Below, piece after piece: positions 16,406 through 26,100 of a stretch of DNA of 45,756 nt. This stretch comes from Patescibacteria group bacterium. GTDB taxonomy: Bacteria; Patescibacteriota; Saccharimonadia; Saccharimonadales; JAUPVS01. A program made the position numbers and the translations under genes. The notes beneath the pieces were generated by a model. It was not told the DNA's origin, made no database searches, and saw nothing but the letters and a program-made list of their open reading frames with translations. The stretch lies in the NCBI GenBank assembly GCA_030916945.1, contig JAUPVS010000007.1:1-45756 (forward strand), in the 5' to 3' direction. Numbering within the stretch: position 1 is the stretch's first letter; each line of letters opens with the position of its first letter.

Positions 16406-17689
16406 ATGCAAGTAAAAACCACCCAACTCAAACCCACTATTGTTCAAATAATCTTTAATGCCAACGAGGCTGACTTAATACCGTTCCGCAAGGCTGCCAC
16501 CGAAAAGCTTGGTCGTAATGTTAAGCTGCAGGGCTTTCGACCGGGCAAGGCGCCGATTGCAATGTTAGAAAAGGCCATTGACCCCAGCGCGTTGCAGACA
16601 GAAGTTATGGAAGAAGCCGTTAACCACTTCTATGCCGAACTAGTTAAAAAGCAGAACCTGCGGCCAGTGGCCCACCCTAAAGTAAATATCAAAAAGTTTG
16701 TACCATTCACAACTTTAGAAGTATCACTTGATGTTGAGGTGATTGGTAAGATCGTTTTGCCAGACTATAAAAAGATCAAGCTGGCTAAAACTAAGCCAAC
16801 CGTCACCGCCGCCGACATTAACGAAGTCATCGAGACTCTAAAAGACCGCGCCGCTGATAAAGAAGATGTTGACCGTCCGGCCAAAAAGGGCGACCAAACC
16901 ATCATCGACTTTAAAGGCACCGATGCCAAGGGCGTCCCAATTAACGGCGGTGAAGGCAAGGATTACCCGCTAACATTAGGAAGTGATGCCTTTATCCCTG
17001 GTTTTGAAGAAAACCTGATCGGTCTAAAAGCCGGTCAAGACAAAAGCTTTAAGTTGAACTTTCCTAAGGACTACGGCGTTAAGGCTTTGGCCGGTAAGGC
17101 TGTAACCTTTGCCGTGACAGTCAAAAAGGTCCAAGCCGTTAAGCCAATTAAGGTAGACGATGCTTTTGCCGCCCAAGTTGGCCCATTCAAGACTTTGCAA
17201 GAACTAAAAGATGATATCAAGACCCAGCTCCTAGCTGAACGTCAGCAAACGGCCGATCGTGACTACCAGAACCAACTACTCGAGAAAATTACCGAAAAGA
17301 GTAAGGTAGAAATACCGCAAGCCTTGGTTGATGAACAACTCGAAATTGCCGAACGCGAAGAACGTCAAAATTTGATGTACCGCGGTCAAACCTGGGAAGA
17401 GCATCTTAAAGAAGAAGGCTTAAGCGAAGAAGAACATCGCAAGAAGAACCGCCCGCAAGCCGAAACCCGTGTTAAGGCCGGTTTAGTGCTAAGTGAAATT
17501 TCGGAACAAGAAAAGCTTGATGTTACACCGGAAGAGCTTGATCTGCGGATTCAACTCCTAAAGGGCCAATACCAAGATGCCGCTATGCAGTCCGAACTAG
17601 ACAAGCCCGAAAATCGCCGTGACATCGCCATGCGCATCCTAAGCGAAAAAACCATCGACAAACTAGTCGGTTACGCCACCAAGAAATAG
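16406..17689 (+). CDS. tig: trigger factor
   Basis: This 427-residue ribosome-associated chaperone and peptidyl-prolyl isomerase binds nascent chains near the exit tunnel. The N-terminal ribosome-docking signature GFRPGK is at 43-48. The FKBP-type domain (about 157-240) contains GDQTIIDFKG and FIPGFEENLIG. The C-terminal helical arms fill the rest. I prefer the ATG at 16406 to the upstream TTG at 16397, which overlaps the predicted -10. It lies two genes before clpP, as in the common tig-clpP-clpX arrangement, but clpX is absent. Confidence 0.95.
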   Translation: MQVKTTQLKPTIVQIIFNANEADLIPFRKAATEKLGRNVKLQGFRPGKAPIAMLEKAIDPSALQTEVMEEAVNHFYAELVKKQNLRPVAHPKVNIKKFVPFTTLEVSLDVEVIGKIVLPDYKKIKLAKTKPTVTAADINEVIETLKDRAADKEDVDRPAKKGDQTIIDFKGTDAKGVPINGGEGKDYPLTLGSDAFIPGFEENLIGLKAGQDKSFKLNFPKDYGVKALAGKAVTFAVTVKKVQAVKPIKVDDAFAAQVGPFKTLQELKDDIKTQLLAERQQTADRDYQNQLLEKITEKSKVEIPQALVDEQLEIAEREERQNLMYRGQTWEEHLKEEGLSEEEHRKKNRPQAETRVKAGLVLSEISEQEKLDVTPEELDLRIQLLKGQYQDAAMQSELDKPENRRDIAMRILSEKTIDKLVGYATKK

Positions 17690-17690
17690 T

Positions 17691-17990
17691 ATGGCCGAAC
17701 CAAATCCATCTGAAGAAAGGGTGGTGGAAGAAGTGCGGCGAATTATTAATGGCGCGCACCAAGACTATGAACTAGAAGGGATATATAGAGACGACCAAAA
17801 GGCCGCTTTGGCAATTACAGCCATGGGGGCGGCTTGCTTGAAGGGTAGTCTGTATTTGACGGAAGCAAGCGGGGTGGTGATGGATGTCGTCTTAGTTGGT
17901 GGTAGCGCCACATTGACGACAGCTGGTTTACTATACTGGGGTCGCAACTTCATTGAGTTTGCTCAGTATAAAGCACGTCGACAGAATTGA
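17691..17990 (+). CDS. small membrane protein of unknown function
   Basis: This 99-residue protein has an acidic N-terminal helix (about 1-35) and two hydrophobic stretches (about 40-60 and 63-85) rich in Gly, Ala and Val, followed by a basic tail. It starts one base after the trigger factor stop and ends, with a TGA stop, just before the CIRCE operator of clpP. No family is recognised. Translational coupling to tig is likely, since no separate Shine-Dalgarno stands out. Confidence 0.6.
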   Translation: MAEPNPSEERVVEEVRRIINGAHQDYELEGIYRDDQKAALAITAMGAACLKGSLYLTEASGVVMDVVLVGGSATLTTAGLLYWGRNFIEFAQYKARRQN

Positions 17991-17991
17991 G

Positions 17992-18018
17992 TTAGCACTC
18001 TTGACTCACGAGTGCCAG
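17992..18018 (+). promoter_or_regulatory. CIRCE operator (HrcA site) upstream of clpP
   Basis: TTAGCACTC, exactly 9 bases, then GAGTGCCAG. The CIRCE consensus is TTAGCACTC-N9-GAGTGCTAA; 9 of 9 bases match on the left arm and 7 of 9 on the right. The repressor HrcA binds such sites and releases under heat stress. The clpP -35 lies inside the 9-base spacer, so binding would block the promoter. Confidence 0.9.
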
Positions 18019-18029
18019 TTTATTATTAT
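18001..18029 (+). promoter_or_regulatory. clpP promoter overlapping CIRCE
   Basis: TTGACT (18001-18006), a 17-nt spacer, then TATTAT (18024-18029). The predicted transcript starts near 18036 and has a leader of about 23 nt with Shine-Dalgarno AAAGGTGA (18043-18050). Confidence 0.75.
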
Positions 18030-18058
18030 GGGAGTACTAACGAAAGGTGAAGATAACA

Positions 18059-18688
18059 ATGAACTCCTATGACGACTACCAAGCACCCCGAGCCGCACTC
18101 ATCCCAACGGTGATTGAATCCGATGGCCGCATGGAGCGAGCTTATGATATTTATTCGCGCCTTCTTAAAGATCGCATCATTTTTTTGGGTGAAGATGTTA
18201 ATCCTCATACCGCCAACCTAGTTACTGCCCAGTTGCTATTCCTCGATAACGAAAGTTCCACCAAAGACATCTTCCTGTATATCAATAGTCCTGGTGGATC
18301 GGTTTATGACGCTCTAGCGATCTACGATACTATGCAGTTTGTTAAGGCTGACGTTCAAACTGTTGGCATTGGTATTCAAGCTAGCGCTGCAGCCTTCTTA
18401 CTGAGCTCTGGAACCAAGGGTAAGCGCTTTATTCTACCCAATGCCAGTGTGATGATTCACCAGCCCAGCAGCGGCACCCGTGGTAAGGTGACAGACCAAG
18501 AAATTGATTTACGTGAAAGCCTGCGTGTTAAGAAGTTGCTCGAAGAGATTATGGCCAAGAACACCGGCCAGAAGCCAAGCATCATCCACCAGGACATGGA
18601 ACGTGACAAGTGGATGACAGCCGAAGAAGCCAAGAAATACGGCATCGTCGACAAAGTTATCCAAACGCCGCCCAAAGCCAAGAAATAG
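18059..18688 (+). CDS. clpP: ATP-dependent Clp protease proteolytic subunit
   Basis: This 209-residue serine peptidase forms the 14-mer chamber that degrades proteins delivered by ClpC. The catalytic triad is visible: S109 in GIQASAAAF (family form GQAASMGAF), H134 in VMIHQP, and D183 in [11 protein letters not shown]. The N-terminal region [32 protein letters not shown] is canonical in pattern. I chose the ATG at 18059, 8 nt after the Shine-Dalgarno, over the GTG at 18047, which lies inside it. It is preceded by a CIRCE operator, implying heat-inducible control by HrcA. No clpX follows. Confidence 0.97.
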   Translation: MNSYDDYQAPRAALIPTVIESDGRMERAYDIYSRLLKDRIIFLGEDVNPHTANLVTAQLLFLDNESSTKDIFLYINSPGGSVYDALAIYDTMQFVKADVQTVGIGIQASAAAFLLSSGTKGKRFILPNASVMIHQPSSGTRGKVTDQEIDLRESLRVKKLLEEIMAKNTGQKPSIIHQDMERDKWMTAEEAKKYGIVDKVIQTPPKAKK

Positions 18689-18726
18689 CTCATGGTTAGT
18701 TGCTGTATTGCTGTTAATATGCTGAT

Positions 18727-19377
18727 ATGAGTAACTATCCCGAAGCTCGTGTACCAGGCATTGAACTAGTGCCAGTGAAGAAACTTGACCTCACTCAGGT
18801 TGTTCAGACTGCTGAGCAGCTACATCGACTTACCAATAGTCCAAATACGATTGCTGAGTTACGTCGGCGTGGTCGGCAAGGCACCATTCGGCGTTACAGT
18901 GGGTCAGTTATAGATGCGGTAGAGAATCTTGAAGTGTTGCAGGAGCAAAGCAAGCTTAAGGCATTTGTTGTTCGATCAGAGATTGGTTCAGTTATTGGTA
19001 TGGCTACAATTCAGAAGGATCTACCTTTGTACGAACCGAATCTGCCATTTTTACCAGCCGCCTTAGAGCGTAAACTAGGCCTATCGGAACCAGTTAGGAC
19101 GCCCGATTACAATGTATCTGGTTGGGTCGATGCCCAAAGTCGAGTCGAACTTGGTAGCGAAGTCGTTCTGCGCGAAGTCTACAAAGAATTACGTAGAATG
19201 GCGCCTGACTCTTGGACGATTGAACCTATGGCTGCCGGTCACGACACCCACCACGCCATTATGAACGCCGATTTCATGCCGGTCGATGGGTCGGTGCGTT
19301 TTGATGAACTAGAGACGGCTTGGTATCCACCAGTTAGCCAGCTCTACCTTGGTCGCACGGCTGTAATTAGTTCTTGA
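18727..19377 (+). CDS. unknown protein, possibly GNAT-fold
   Basis: This 216-residue soluble protein has no recognised family. The central KLKAFVVRSEIGSVIGMATIQKDLP resembles the beta-strand pair of GNAT acetyltransferases, and a later GSEVVLREVYKELRRMAPDSWTIEPMAAGHD could be the following helix and strand, but the acetyl-CoA loop is not clear. It is preceded by TAATAT (18715-18720) 6 nt before the ATG, so it may be leaderless. It sits between clpP and rpoB and ends with TGA, which is an uncommon stop in this window. Confidence 0.55.
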   Translation: MSNYPEARVPGIELVPVKKLDLTQVVQTAEQLHRLTNSPNTIAELRRRGRQGTIRRYSGSVIDAVENLEVLQEQSKLKAFVVRSEIGSVIGMATIQKDLPLYEPNLPFLPAALERKLGLSEPVRTPDYNVSGWVDAQSRVELGSEVVLREVYKELRRMAPDSWTIEPMAAGHDTHHAIMNADFMPVDGSVRFDELETAWYPPVSQLYLGRTAVISS

Positions 19378-19395
19378 CATTTAGTTGCATATACT
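19374..19395 (+). promoter_or_regulatory. candidate rpoBC promoter region
   Basis: A perfect TTGACA lies at 19374-19379 and a TATACT at 19390-19395, but they are only 10 nt apart, so they cannot be one standard promoter. Either TTGACA pairs with a weak -10 near 19397, or TATACT uses TTAGTT (19367-19372) as -35. A leader of roughly 130 nt would follow. Confidence 0.45.
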
Positions 19396-19428
19396 TCAAA
19401 CTGGGGTTAGAAGTAGGGTAAGTGGGTA

Positions 19429-19453
19429 GTGCTGTATTTGCAAATAATAGCAC
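19429..19453 (+). other. 25-base hairpin/palindrome in the rpoB leader
   Basis: GTGCT (19429-19433) pairs with AGCAC (19449-19453) and, inside, ATTTG (19436-19440) pairs with CAAAT (19441-19445). It may be an RNA hairpin or an operator. It has no T run, so it is not a simple terminator. Confidence 0.4.
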
Positions 19454-19533
19454 CAAAAACCTCATCTTAGGATCTTCGCGCGCAAAAAGAACCAAAAAAT
19501 CATCAATTTATACAAGTAGGAGTGTTGCTCTCT

Positions 19534-22500
19534 ATGGCAAAGAGTCTCTCACCGTCTGTTAAAGACGCAAAACGAGTTTATTTTACCGATGACGACGACG
19601 CCTTACAGCTCCCTAACCTGGTGGACCATCAAAACAAATCATTTCAATGGTTTGTTGAAGAAGGCCTGGGCGAGTTGTTGGCAGAAATTAGTCCCATCGA
19701 TGACTATACCGGTACTAAGTTAAGTTTACGATTCAAGGACTACCGGTTCGAAAAACCAAAAATGTCCGAAAGCGAAGCCCGCGAAAATAACGTCAGCTAC
19801 GATGCGCCGCTTAAGGCTACCGTAGAACTCACCAACAAGGTGACTGGCGAAGTTAAAGAACAAGAAATTTACCTCGGTGATTATCCATGGATGACGACCC
19901 GTGGTACGTTTGTTATTAATGGTGCCGAGCGCGTAGTTGTAAGCCAGTTGATTCGTTCAGCTGGTGTTTTCTTTACGGCCGACACCCATGGTACTCGTAA
20001 CCAGTATGGCGCCAAGGTTATCCCTGGTCGTGGTGCTTGGTTAGAATTCGAGACCGCCGCCAATGGTGCGATCTATGTAAAGATCGACCGCAAGCGCAAA
20101 ATTCCGGTAACTACCTTGCTGCGCGCGCTGGGTCTTACCGAAACCCAAATGAAGGATGCCTTCAAGCACGTCGATCAAGGTGAATTGAATCACCTCGACG
20201 CCACCCTCGAAAAAGACTCGAGCCGTGGTGCCAACGACGCCCTGATCGAAGTTTACCGCCGTCTACGACCAGGTGACCTAGCTACTGTTGATAACGCTCG
20301 TAGCTTGCTCGAGAACATGTTCTACAACTTTAAGCGCTTCGACTTTAGTCGGGTTGGTCGTTATAAGATCAACAAGCGTCTTAATTTGGATGTTCCAAAC
20401 ACCGCCGAAAACCGCATCATGCGCCTCGAAGATCTGATTGCCATCATTGCCGAGATCATCCGCATGAACAACACCCAAGAACCAGCTGATGATATTGACT
20501 CTTTGGCTAACCGCCGTGTCAAATTAGTTGGCGAACTAGTCCAACGTCAGTTCCGCATTGGTCTGCTGCGCATGGAGCGCAACACTAAGGACCGCATGAG
20601 TATGAGCGAAATCGAAACGGTTACACCAGCCCAGTTGATTAACGCTCGCCCGGTCGTGGCCGCTGTTCGTGAATTCTTTGCCAGCTCACAGCTGTCACAG
20701 TTCATGGACCAGATTAACCCACTATCAGAATTGGCGCACAAACGTCGTTTGAGTTCGATGGGTCCCGGTGGTCTAAGTCGTGAACGCGCTGGCTTTGAAG
20801 TCCGTGATGCCCACGCTACTCACTACGGTCGTATCTGCGCCGTCGAAACCCCAGAAGGTGCCAACATTGGCTTGGTACTAAACCTAGCTGGCTACGCCCG
20901 CATTAACGACTATGGCTTTGTCGAGACACCTTATCGCAAGGTAAGCAACGCCGTAACTGCTGCCGACGCTGTTGGCCGTGTTACTTACGTTGATCTAGAA
21001 GACGAAAAGGGCAAAGTTCTAGTTAAGGCTGGTGTTAAAATCACTGCTGCCGATGCTAAGAAGCTAGCTGCTGTAAAGTCTAAGGTGACTTGGCCGGTTA
21101 AGGCTCAGATTACTGATGAAATTGTTTACTTGGATGCTGCCGATGAGGAAATCTCGGTTATCGCTAACGCCAGCGAACCAATTGATGCCAACGGTAACTT
21201 TGTGGCCGAGCGCGTTAGTGCTCGTTCACGCTTACAGTCAAGTGAAGTCGATGCTAACGACGTTAACTACATGGACGCCAGCCGCAAGCAAATCATTGGT
21301 TCTAGCGCCGGTCTGATTCCGTTTATCGAAAAGAACTATGTGTATCGCTCGTTGATGGGTAGTAACCAGCAGCGTCAGGCTGTACCGCTAATCCGACCAG
21401 AAAGCCCAATTGTTGGTACTGGCCTAGAAGGCGTGGTTGCCCGTAACAGTGGTCAGGTCGTTTTGGCCGAAGCCAACGGTGAAGTCGTTAAATCAAGTGC
21501 TAAAGAAGTTACTGTTAAGTATAAAGACGGCACCGTTAAGTACGCGCCGATGCACTATATTCGCAGTAACGAAGGCACCAGCATTAACCAACGTGTCGTC
21601 GTTAACACTGGCGACAAGGTTAAGAAGGGTGATGTTCTGATCGAAGGTATGTCTGTTGCCGCCGGCGAACTAGCCCTTGGTAAAGACCTAGTGGTGGCCT
21701 TTATGCCTTGGAGTGGTTACAACTTTGAAGATGCCATGATCATCTCGCGTAAATTGGTTGAAGATGACACCCTAACTAGCGTTCACATTGTCGACTACAT
21801 GACCGAAGTTCGTGAAACCAAGTTAGGTCCAGAAATTGTTACCCGCGATATTCCAAACGTTTCCGAAGAAGCCCTAAGACACCTTGATGAAGACGGTATT
21901 GTCCGCATCGGTGCCGAAGTTCATCCTGGCGACATCCTGGTCGGTAAAATTACACCTAAGGGTGAACAGGAACTAAGTTCTGAAGAACGATTACTGCGCG
22001 CCATCTTTGGCGAAAAGGCTAAAGAAGTTCGCGATACTTCACAGCGCATGAGTAACGGTAAGCACGGTAAAGTCGTTGGCGTTAAGGTCTTTAGCCGCGC
22101 TAATGGCCATGAACTTAAAGCCGGCGTGATTATGCAAATCCAGGTCTTTGTGGCCCAGATGCGCAAGATTAGCGTTGGTGATAAGCTCGGTGGTCGTCAC
22201 GGTAACAAGGGTGTTATCGCCCGGGTTATGCCGGTCGAAGACATGCCATTCATGGAAGATGGTACTCCAGTCGATATCATCCTCAACCCACTGGGTGTGC
22301 CAAGTCGTATGAACGTCGGACAGCTGTTCGAAACTCACCTTGGTATGGCCGCTCGTGCCCTTGGCATCAAAGTTGCCAGCCCATCATTTAATGGTGTGCC
22401 AATCGCTAAGATCCAGGATCTACTTAATGAAGCTGGCCTACCGCGCGATGGTAAGCAGCAGCTTTACGATGGTCGCACTGGCGAAGCCTACAGCGAACGA

Positions 22501-23151
22501 ACCACAGTTGGTTCGATGTATATGATTAAGCTCAACCACATGGTGACCGACAAGATCCACGCACGATCAACCGGTCCATACACCATGGTTACCCAGCAGC
22601 CGCTGGGTGGTAAGGCCCAAAACGGTGGTCAGCGCTTTGGAGAAATGGAAGTTTGGGCACTTGAAGCTTATGGCGCCGCTCATACCCTTCAAGAAATGCT
22701 GACGATTAAGTCGGACGACGTTTACGGACGTTCTAAGGCTTACGAGTCGATCATTAAGAAGACCGAAATTGTTGGTCCAAAGGTACCAGAAAGCTTTAAC
22801 GTGCTTGTTAAAGAACTGCAAGGCCTTGGCCTTAAGGTTGACTTGGTTCACTCCGACGCCGTTATTGATGCCGAAACTGTTTTGGCCGAGAACGTTAAGG
22901 ACGAAGCCAAGCATATGCCCGAAGTCGAAGTGCCAGCCCCAAGTATCTCTGACGTTGACGTCAGCCAAGATATGGTCAGCGAGGTCGCCGACGACTTTGT
23001 ATTAATGGATACTAACGAAGACGGCACTACCTCGGTAGTCGCTGTCGATGATGATCAAGCCGCTCCGGCAGAGGACGATGATGACGACCGCACGGCCGTT
23101 GTAACGACACCCGCCGACGCAGACATTGCAGAAGAGGAGGGAGAAGCCTAA
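19534..23151 (+). CDS. rpoB: DNA-directed RNA polymerase subunit beta
   Basis: This 1205-residue beta subunit forms the catalytic core of RNA polymerase with RpoC. The rifampicin region (about 384-410) reads SQLSQFMDQINPLSELAHKRR, keeping the Gln, Asp, His and Ser positions most often changed in resistant mutants. Other signatures are GPGGLSRERAGFEVRD, ETPEGANIGL and, near the C-terminus, GGKAQNGGQRFGEMEVWALEAYG. About 80 C-terminal residues are an Asp/Glu-rich extension. ATG 19534 was chosen because TAGGAG (19517-19522) lies 11 nt upstream and MAKSL is a typical start; the upstream GTG and TTG overlap or crowd the ribosome site. It shares one base with rpoC (TAATG). Confidence 0.98.
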   Translation: MAKSLSPSVKDAKRVYFTDDDDALQLPNLVDHQNKSFQWFVEEGLGELLAEISPIDDYTGTKLSLRFKDYRFEKPKMSESEARENNVSYDAPLKATVELTNKVTGEVKEQEIYLGDYPWMTTRGTFVINGAERVVVSQLIRSAGVFFTADTHGTRNQYGAKVIPGRGAWLEFETAANGAIYVKIDRKRKIPVTTLLRALGLTETQMKDAFKHVDQGELNHLDATLEKDSSRGANDALIEVYRRLRPGDLATVDNARSLLENMFYNFKRFDFSRVGRYKINKRLNLDVPNTAENRIMRLEDLIAIIAEIIRMNNTQEPADDIDSLANRRVKLVGELVQRQFRIGLLRMERNTKDRMSMSEIETVTPAQLINARPVVAAVREFFASSQLSQFMDQINPLSELAHKRRLSSMGPGGLSRERAGFEVRDAHATHYGRICAVETPEGANIGLVLNLAGYARINDYGFVETPYRKVSNAVTAADAVGRVTYVDLEDEKGKVLVKAGVKITAADAKKLAAVKSKVTWPVKAQITDEIVYLDAADEEISVIANASEPIDANGNFVAERVSARSRLQSSEVDANDVNYMDASRKQIIGSSAGLIPFIEKNYVYRSLMGSNQQRQAVPLIRPESPIVGTGLEGVVARNSGQVVLAEANGEVVKSSAKEVTVKYKDGTVKYAPMHYIRSNEGTSINQRVVVNTGDKVKKGDVLIEGMSVAAGELALGKDLVVAFMPWSGYNFEDAMIISRKLVEDDTLTSVHIVDYMTEVRETKLGPEIVTRDIPNVSEEALRHLDEDGIVRIGAEVHPGDILVGKITPKGEQELSSEERLLRAIFGEKAKEVRDTSQRMSNGKHGKVVGVKVFSRANGHELKAGVIMQIQVFVAQMRKISVGDKLGGRHGNKGVIARVMPVEDMPFMEDGTPVDIILNPLGVPSRMNVGQLFETHLGMAARALGIKVASPSFNGVPIAKIQDLLNEAGLPRDGKQQLYDGRTGEAYSERTTVGSMYMIKLNHMVTDKIHARSTGPYTMVTQQPLGGKAQNGGQRFGEMEVWALEAYGAAHTLQEMLTIKSDDVYGRSKAYESIIKKTEIVGPKVPESFNVLVKELQGLGLKVDLVHSDAVIDAETVLAENVKDEAKHMPEVEVPAPSISDVDVSQDMVSEVADDFVLMDTNEDGTTSVVAVDDDQAAPAEDDDDDRTAVVTTPADADIAEEEGEA

Positions 23152-26100
23152 TGCGACGTTATAACTCTGGAACCGATATCGCCGATTTTGACGCCGTTCG
23201 ATTGGCCGTTGCCAACCCGAAAGACATTCTTGATTGGTCATACGGTGAAGTCACCAAGCCCGAAACTATTAACTATCGTACCCAAAAACCGGAACGTGAT
23301 GGTTTGTTCTGCGAACGAATCTTTGGACCAGTCAAAGATATCAACCCGCACGACGCTAAATACAAGGGCGTACGCTCACGCGAAGCCGCTGTCGACAAGA
23401 ACGGTGAGATTGTCACCAAGTCGATCGTTCGTCGTGAACGCATGGGTCACATTCAATTGGCCAGCCCAGTTGCCCACATCTGGTTCTTGCGCGGTACTCC
23501 TTCGGCCATCGGCCTTGTTTTAGGCATGACCGTCAAGAACTTGGAGCGCATTGCTTACTTTGCCAGCTACGTTATTAAGACAGTTGACACCGACAAGCGC
23601 GACAAGATGCTGGCCGACAAAGAAGCCGAACACGAAGCCGGTAAGGAAGCCATTAAACTGCGCTTTGAAAACCAGGCTAAGGACGAAGGCGCTGATATTA
23701 AGGCCCTCGCCGAAGCTCAGACCAAAGAACTCGAAGAGCTCGAAAAAGATTACGACGAGCTTAAGACTCAGCTGCTCGGCCTTGAAAAGCTTAACCTGAT
23801 CAACGAAACCGACTACCGTAGCCTACCAGATGATCTGCAAGACATGATTACCGTTGGTATGGGTGGCAACGCCTTGAAGGATCTGCTTGACGATGTTAAC
23901 TTGACGGTTCTAATTGAAGAACTGACCGCCGAAGCCGAAGAAGCTAAGGGTCAGCGCAAGAAGAAACTACTCAAGCGTCTACGCCTGCTTGAAAGCATGC
24001 AACGCGCCGGTATTGAGCCAGCTAGCCTGTGTGTAACTGTTTTGCCAGTGATCCCTCCGGATCTTCGCCCGATGGTTCAGCTAACTGGTGGCCGCTTTGC
24101 AACCAGTGACCTAAACGACTTGTATCGCCGGGTTATTAACCGCAACAACCGTCTAAAGAAGTTGATGGACCTGAATGCACCAGAAGTTATTCGTCGTAAC
24201 GAACAACGTATGTTGCAAGAAGCTGTTGACGCCCTGATCGACAACAGCAACGCTCGCAGTGGTCGCGCTGTCGCCGCTACTGGCCAACGCCGCCGTCTTA
24301 AGTCTTTGAGCGACATGCTCAAGGGTAAGCAAGGCCGTTTCCGCCAGAACTTGCTTGGTAAGCGTGTCGACTACTCTGGTCGCTCGGTTATCGTCGCCGG
24401 TCCGGAACTTAAGATTTACCAGTGTGGTCTGCCAAAGATGATGGCTCTAGAGCTATTCAAGCCATTCGTGATTGGTGAACTGATCGAAAATGAGCACGCT
24501 CACAACATTCGCTCGGCGACTCGTATGATCGAAGCTGGTGAAACTCCAGTCTGGGACGCCCTCGACAAGGTAACCAGCGGTAAGTACGTTCTATTGAACC
24601 GCGCGCCATCACTGCACCGTTTGTCGATTCAGGCCTTCCAGCCCGTTCTAATCGAAGGTAAGGCGATTCAGCTACACCCATTAGTATGTAAGGGCTTTAA
24701 CGCCGACTTCGACGGTGACCAGATGGCTGTTCACTTGCCATTGAGCGACGAAGCTCAGGCCGAAGCCAAGAACATCATGGCCAGCAACGTTAACTTACTC
24801 AAGCCAGCCGATGGTTCACCAATTCTACACATCGAACAAGATATCGTGCTGGGTTGTTACTACCTAACCTACGAACGACCTGGCCAAGACAAGACACCAA
24901 AAGCCTTCTCTGGCTTGGACGAAGCCTTGATGGCCCTGGATGCCGGTACGACTACGCTGCAAAGTTTTGTAACCATGCCATTCCGTGGTGAGCTCCGTAC
25001 TACTACCCTTGGTCGCATCTTGTTTAGCGAAGTCTTCCCCGAAGATTTCCCATTCCAAGACGAAGCTATGACCAAGAAGAAGCTACAGCAGTGCATGGCG
25101 CTGGCCTACCAAAAGTATGGTCAAGCCAAGGCTGCCGAAATTGCCGATGAACTAAAAGACATTGGTTTTGAATATGCTACTAAGTCTGGCCTCAGCATGG
25201 GTATGGACGACTTTACCGAAGTTAAGGGTCTAGAAAAGATCTTGTCTGACGGTGAAGTCCGCGTTGCTGAAGTTAGTGCCCAGTACGATCAAGGATTCAT
25301 TACCGAAGACGAGCGTTACCGCTTAACGGTCGAAAGCTGGACCAACGTTGGTAACACCGTGCAATCAACCTTGGTTGAACAGTTTGCTACCGAAGATAAC
25401 GCCATGTCGACCGCTGTGGTATCTGGTGCTCGTGGTAACATCGGTCAGGTTAACACCGCCGTTGGTATGTTCGGTCTGGTTGCTGATGCAACTGGTCGCA
25501 CCATTGAGCTGCCAATTAAGTCGAACTATAAGAGTGGTTTTAGCCCACTAGAATACTTTACGGCCACCCGTGGTGCTCGTAAGGGTATGATTGACACGGC
25601 CCTTAAGACTGCCGACTCCGGTTACCTAACTCGCCGTTTGGTTGACGTTGCTCAGGATGTCTTTACCACCGAAGAAGAGTGTGTCGATGATCCCGGCTTC
25701 CCAATCTACCGAGCTGACGCCGAAGAAATTGGCGTTACCCTGGCTAGCCGCCTAGTCGGCCGCTTTGCCGCCGTTAACATTGGCAAGCACGTTAAGAAGG
25801 GTAAGTTAATTACTCCAGAAATCGCTGCCGCCATTGATGCCGACACTAGCCTAGACGGCGTGCGCATCATGAGTGTGCTTAGTTGCACTACCGTACGTGG
25901 TGTGGCTCGCAAGTCTTACGGACTTGACCCAGCCACCGGTGATGTCGTTACCGAACGTCACCCAGTTGGTGTTATCGCCGCTCAGTCCATTGGTGAACCT
26001 GGTACTCAGCTAACCCTACGTACCTTCCACTCCGGTGGTGTAGCCGGTGAAGACATTACCACCGGTCTGCCTCGTGTCGAAGAACTCTTCGAAGTGCGTC

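Noticed and set aside
22567-22968. 133-codon antisense frame over the rpoB 3' region
   Set aside because: Shadow of rpoB; composition is unlike a protein and no start signal is seen.
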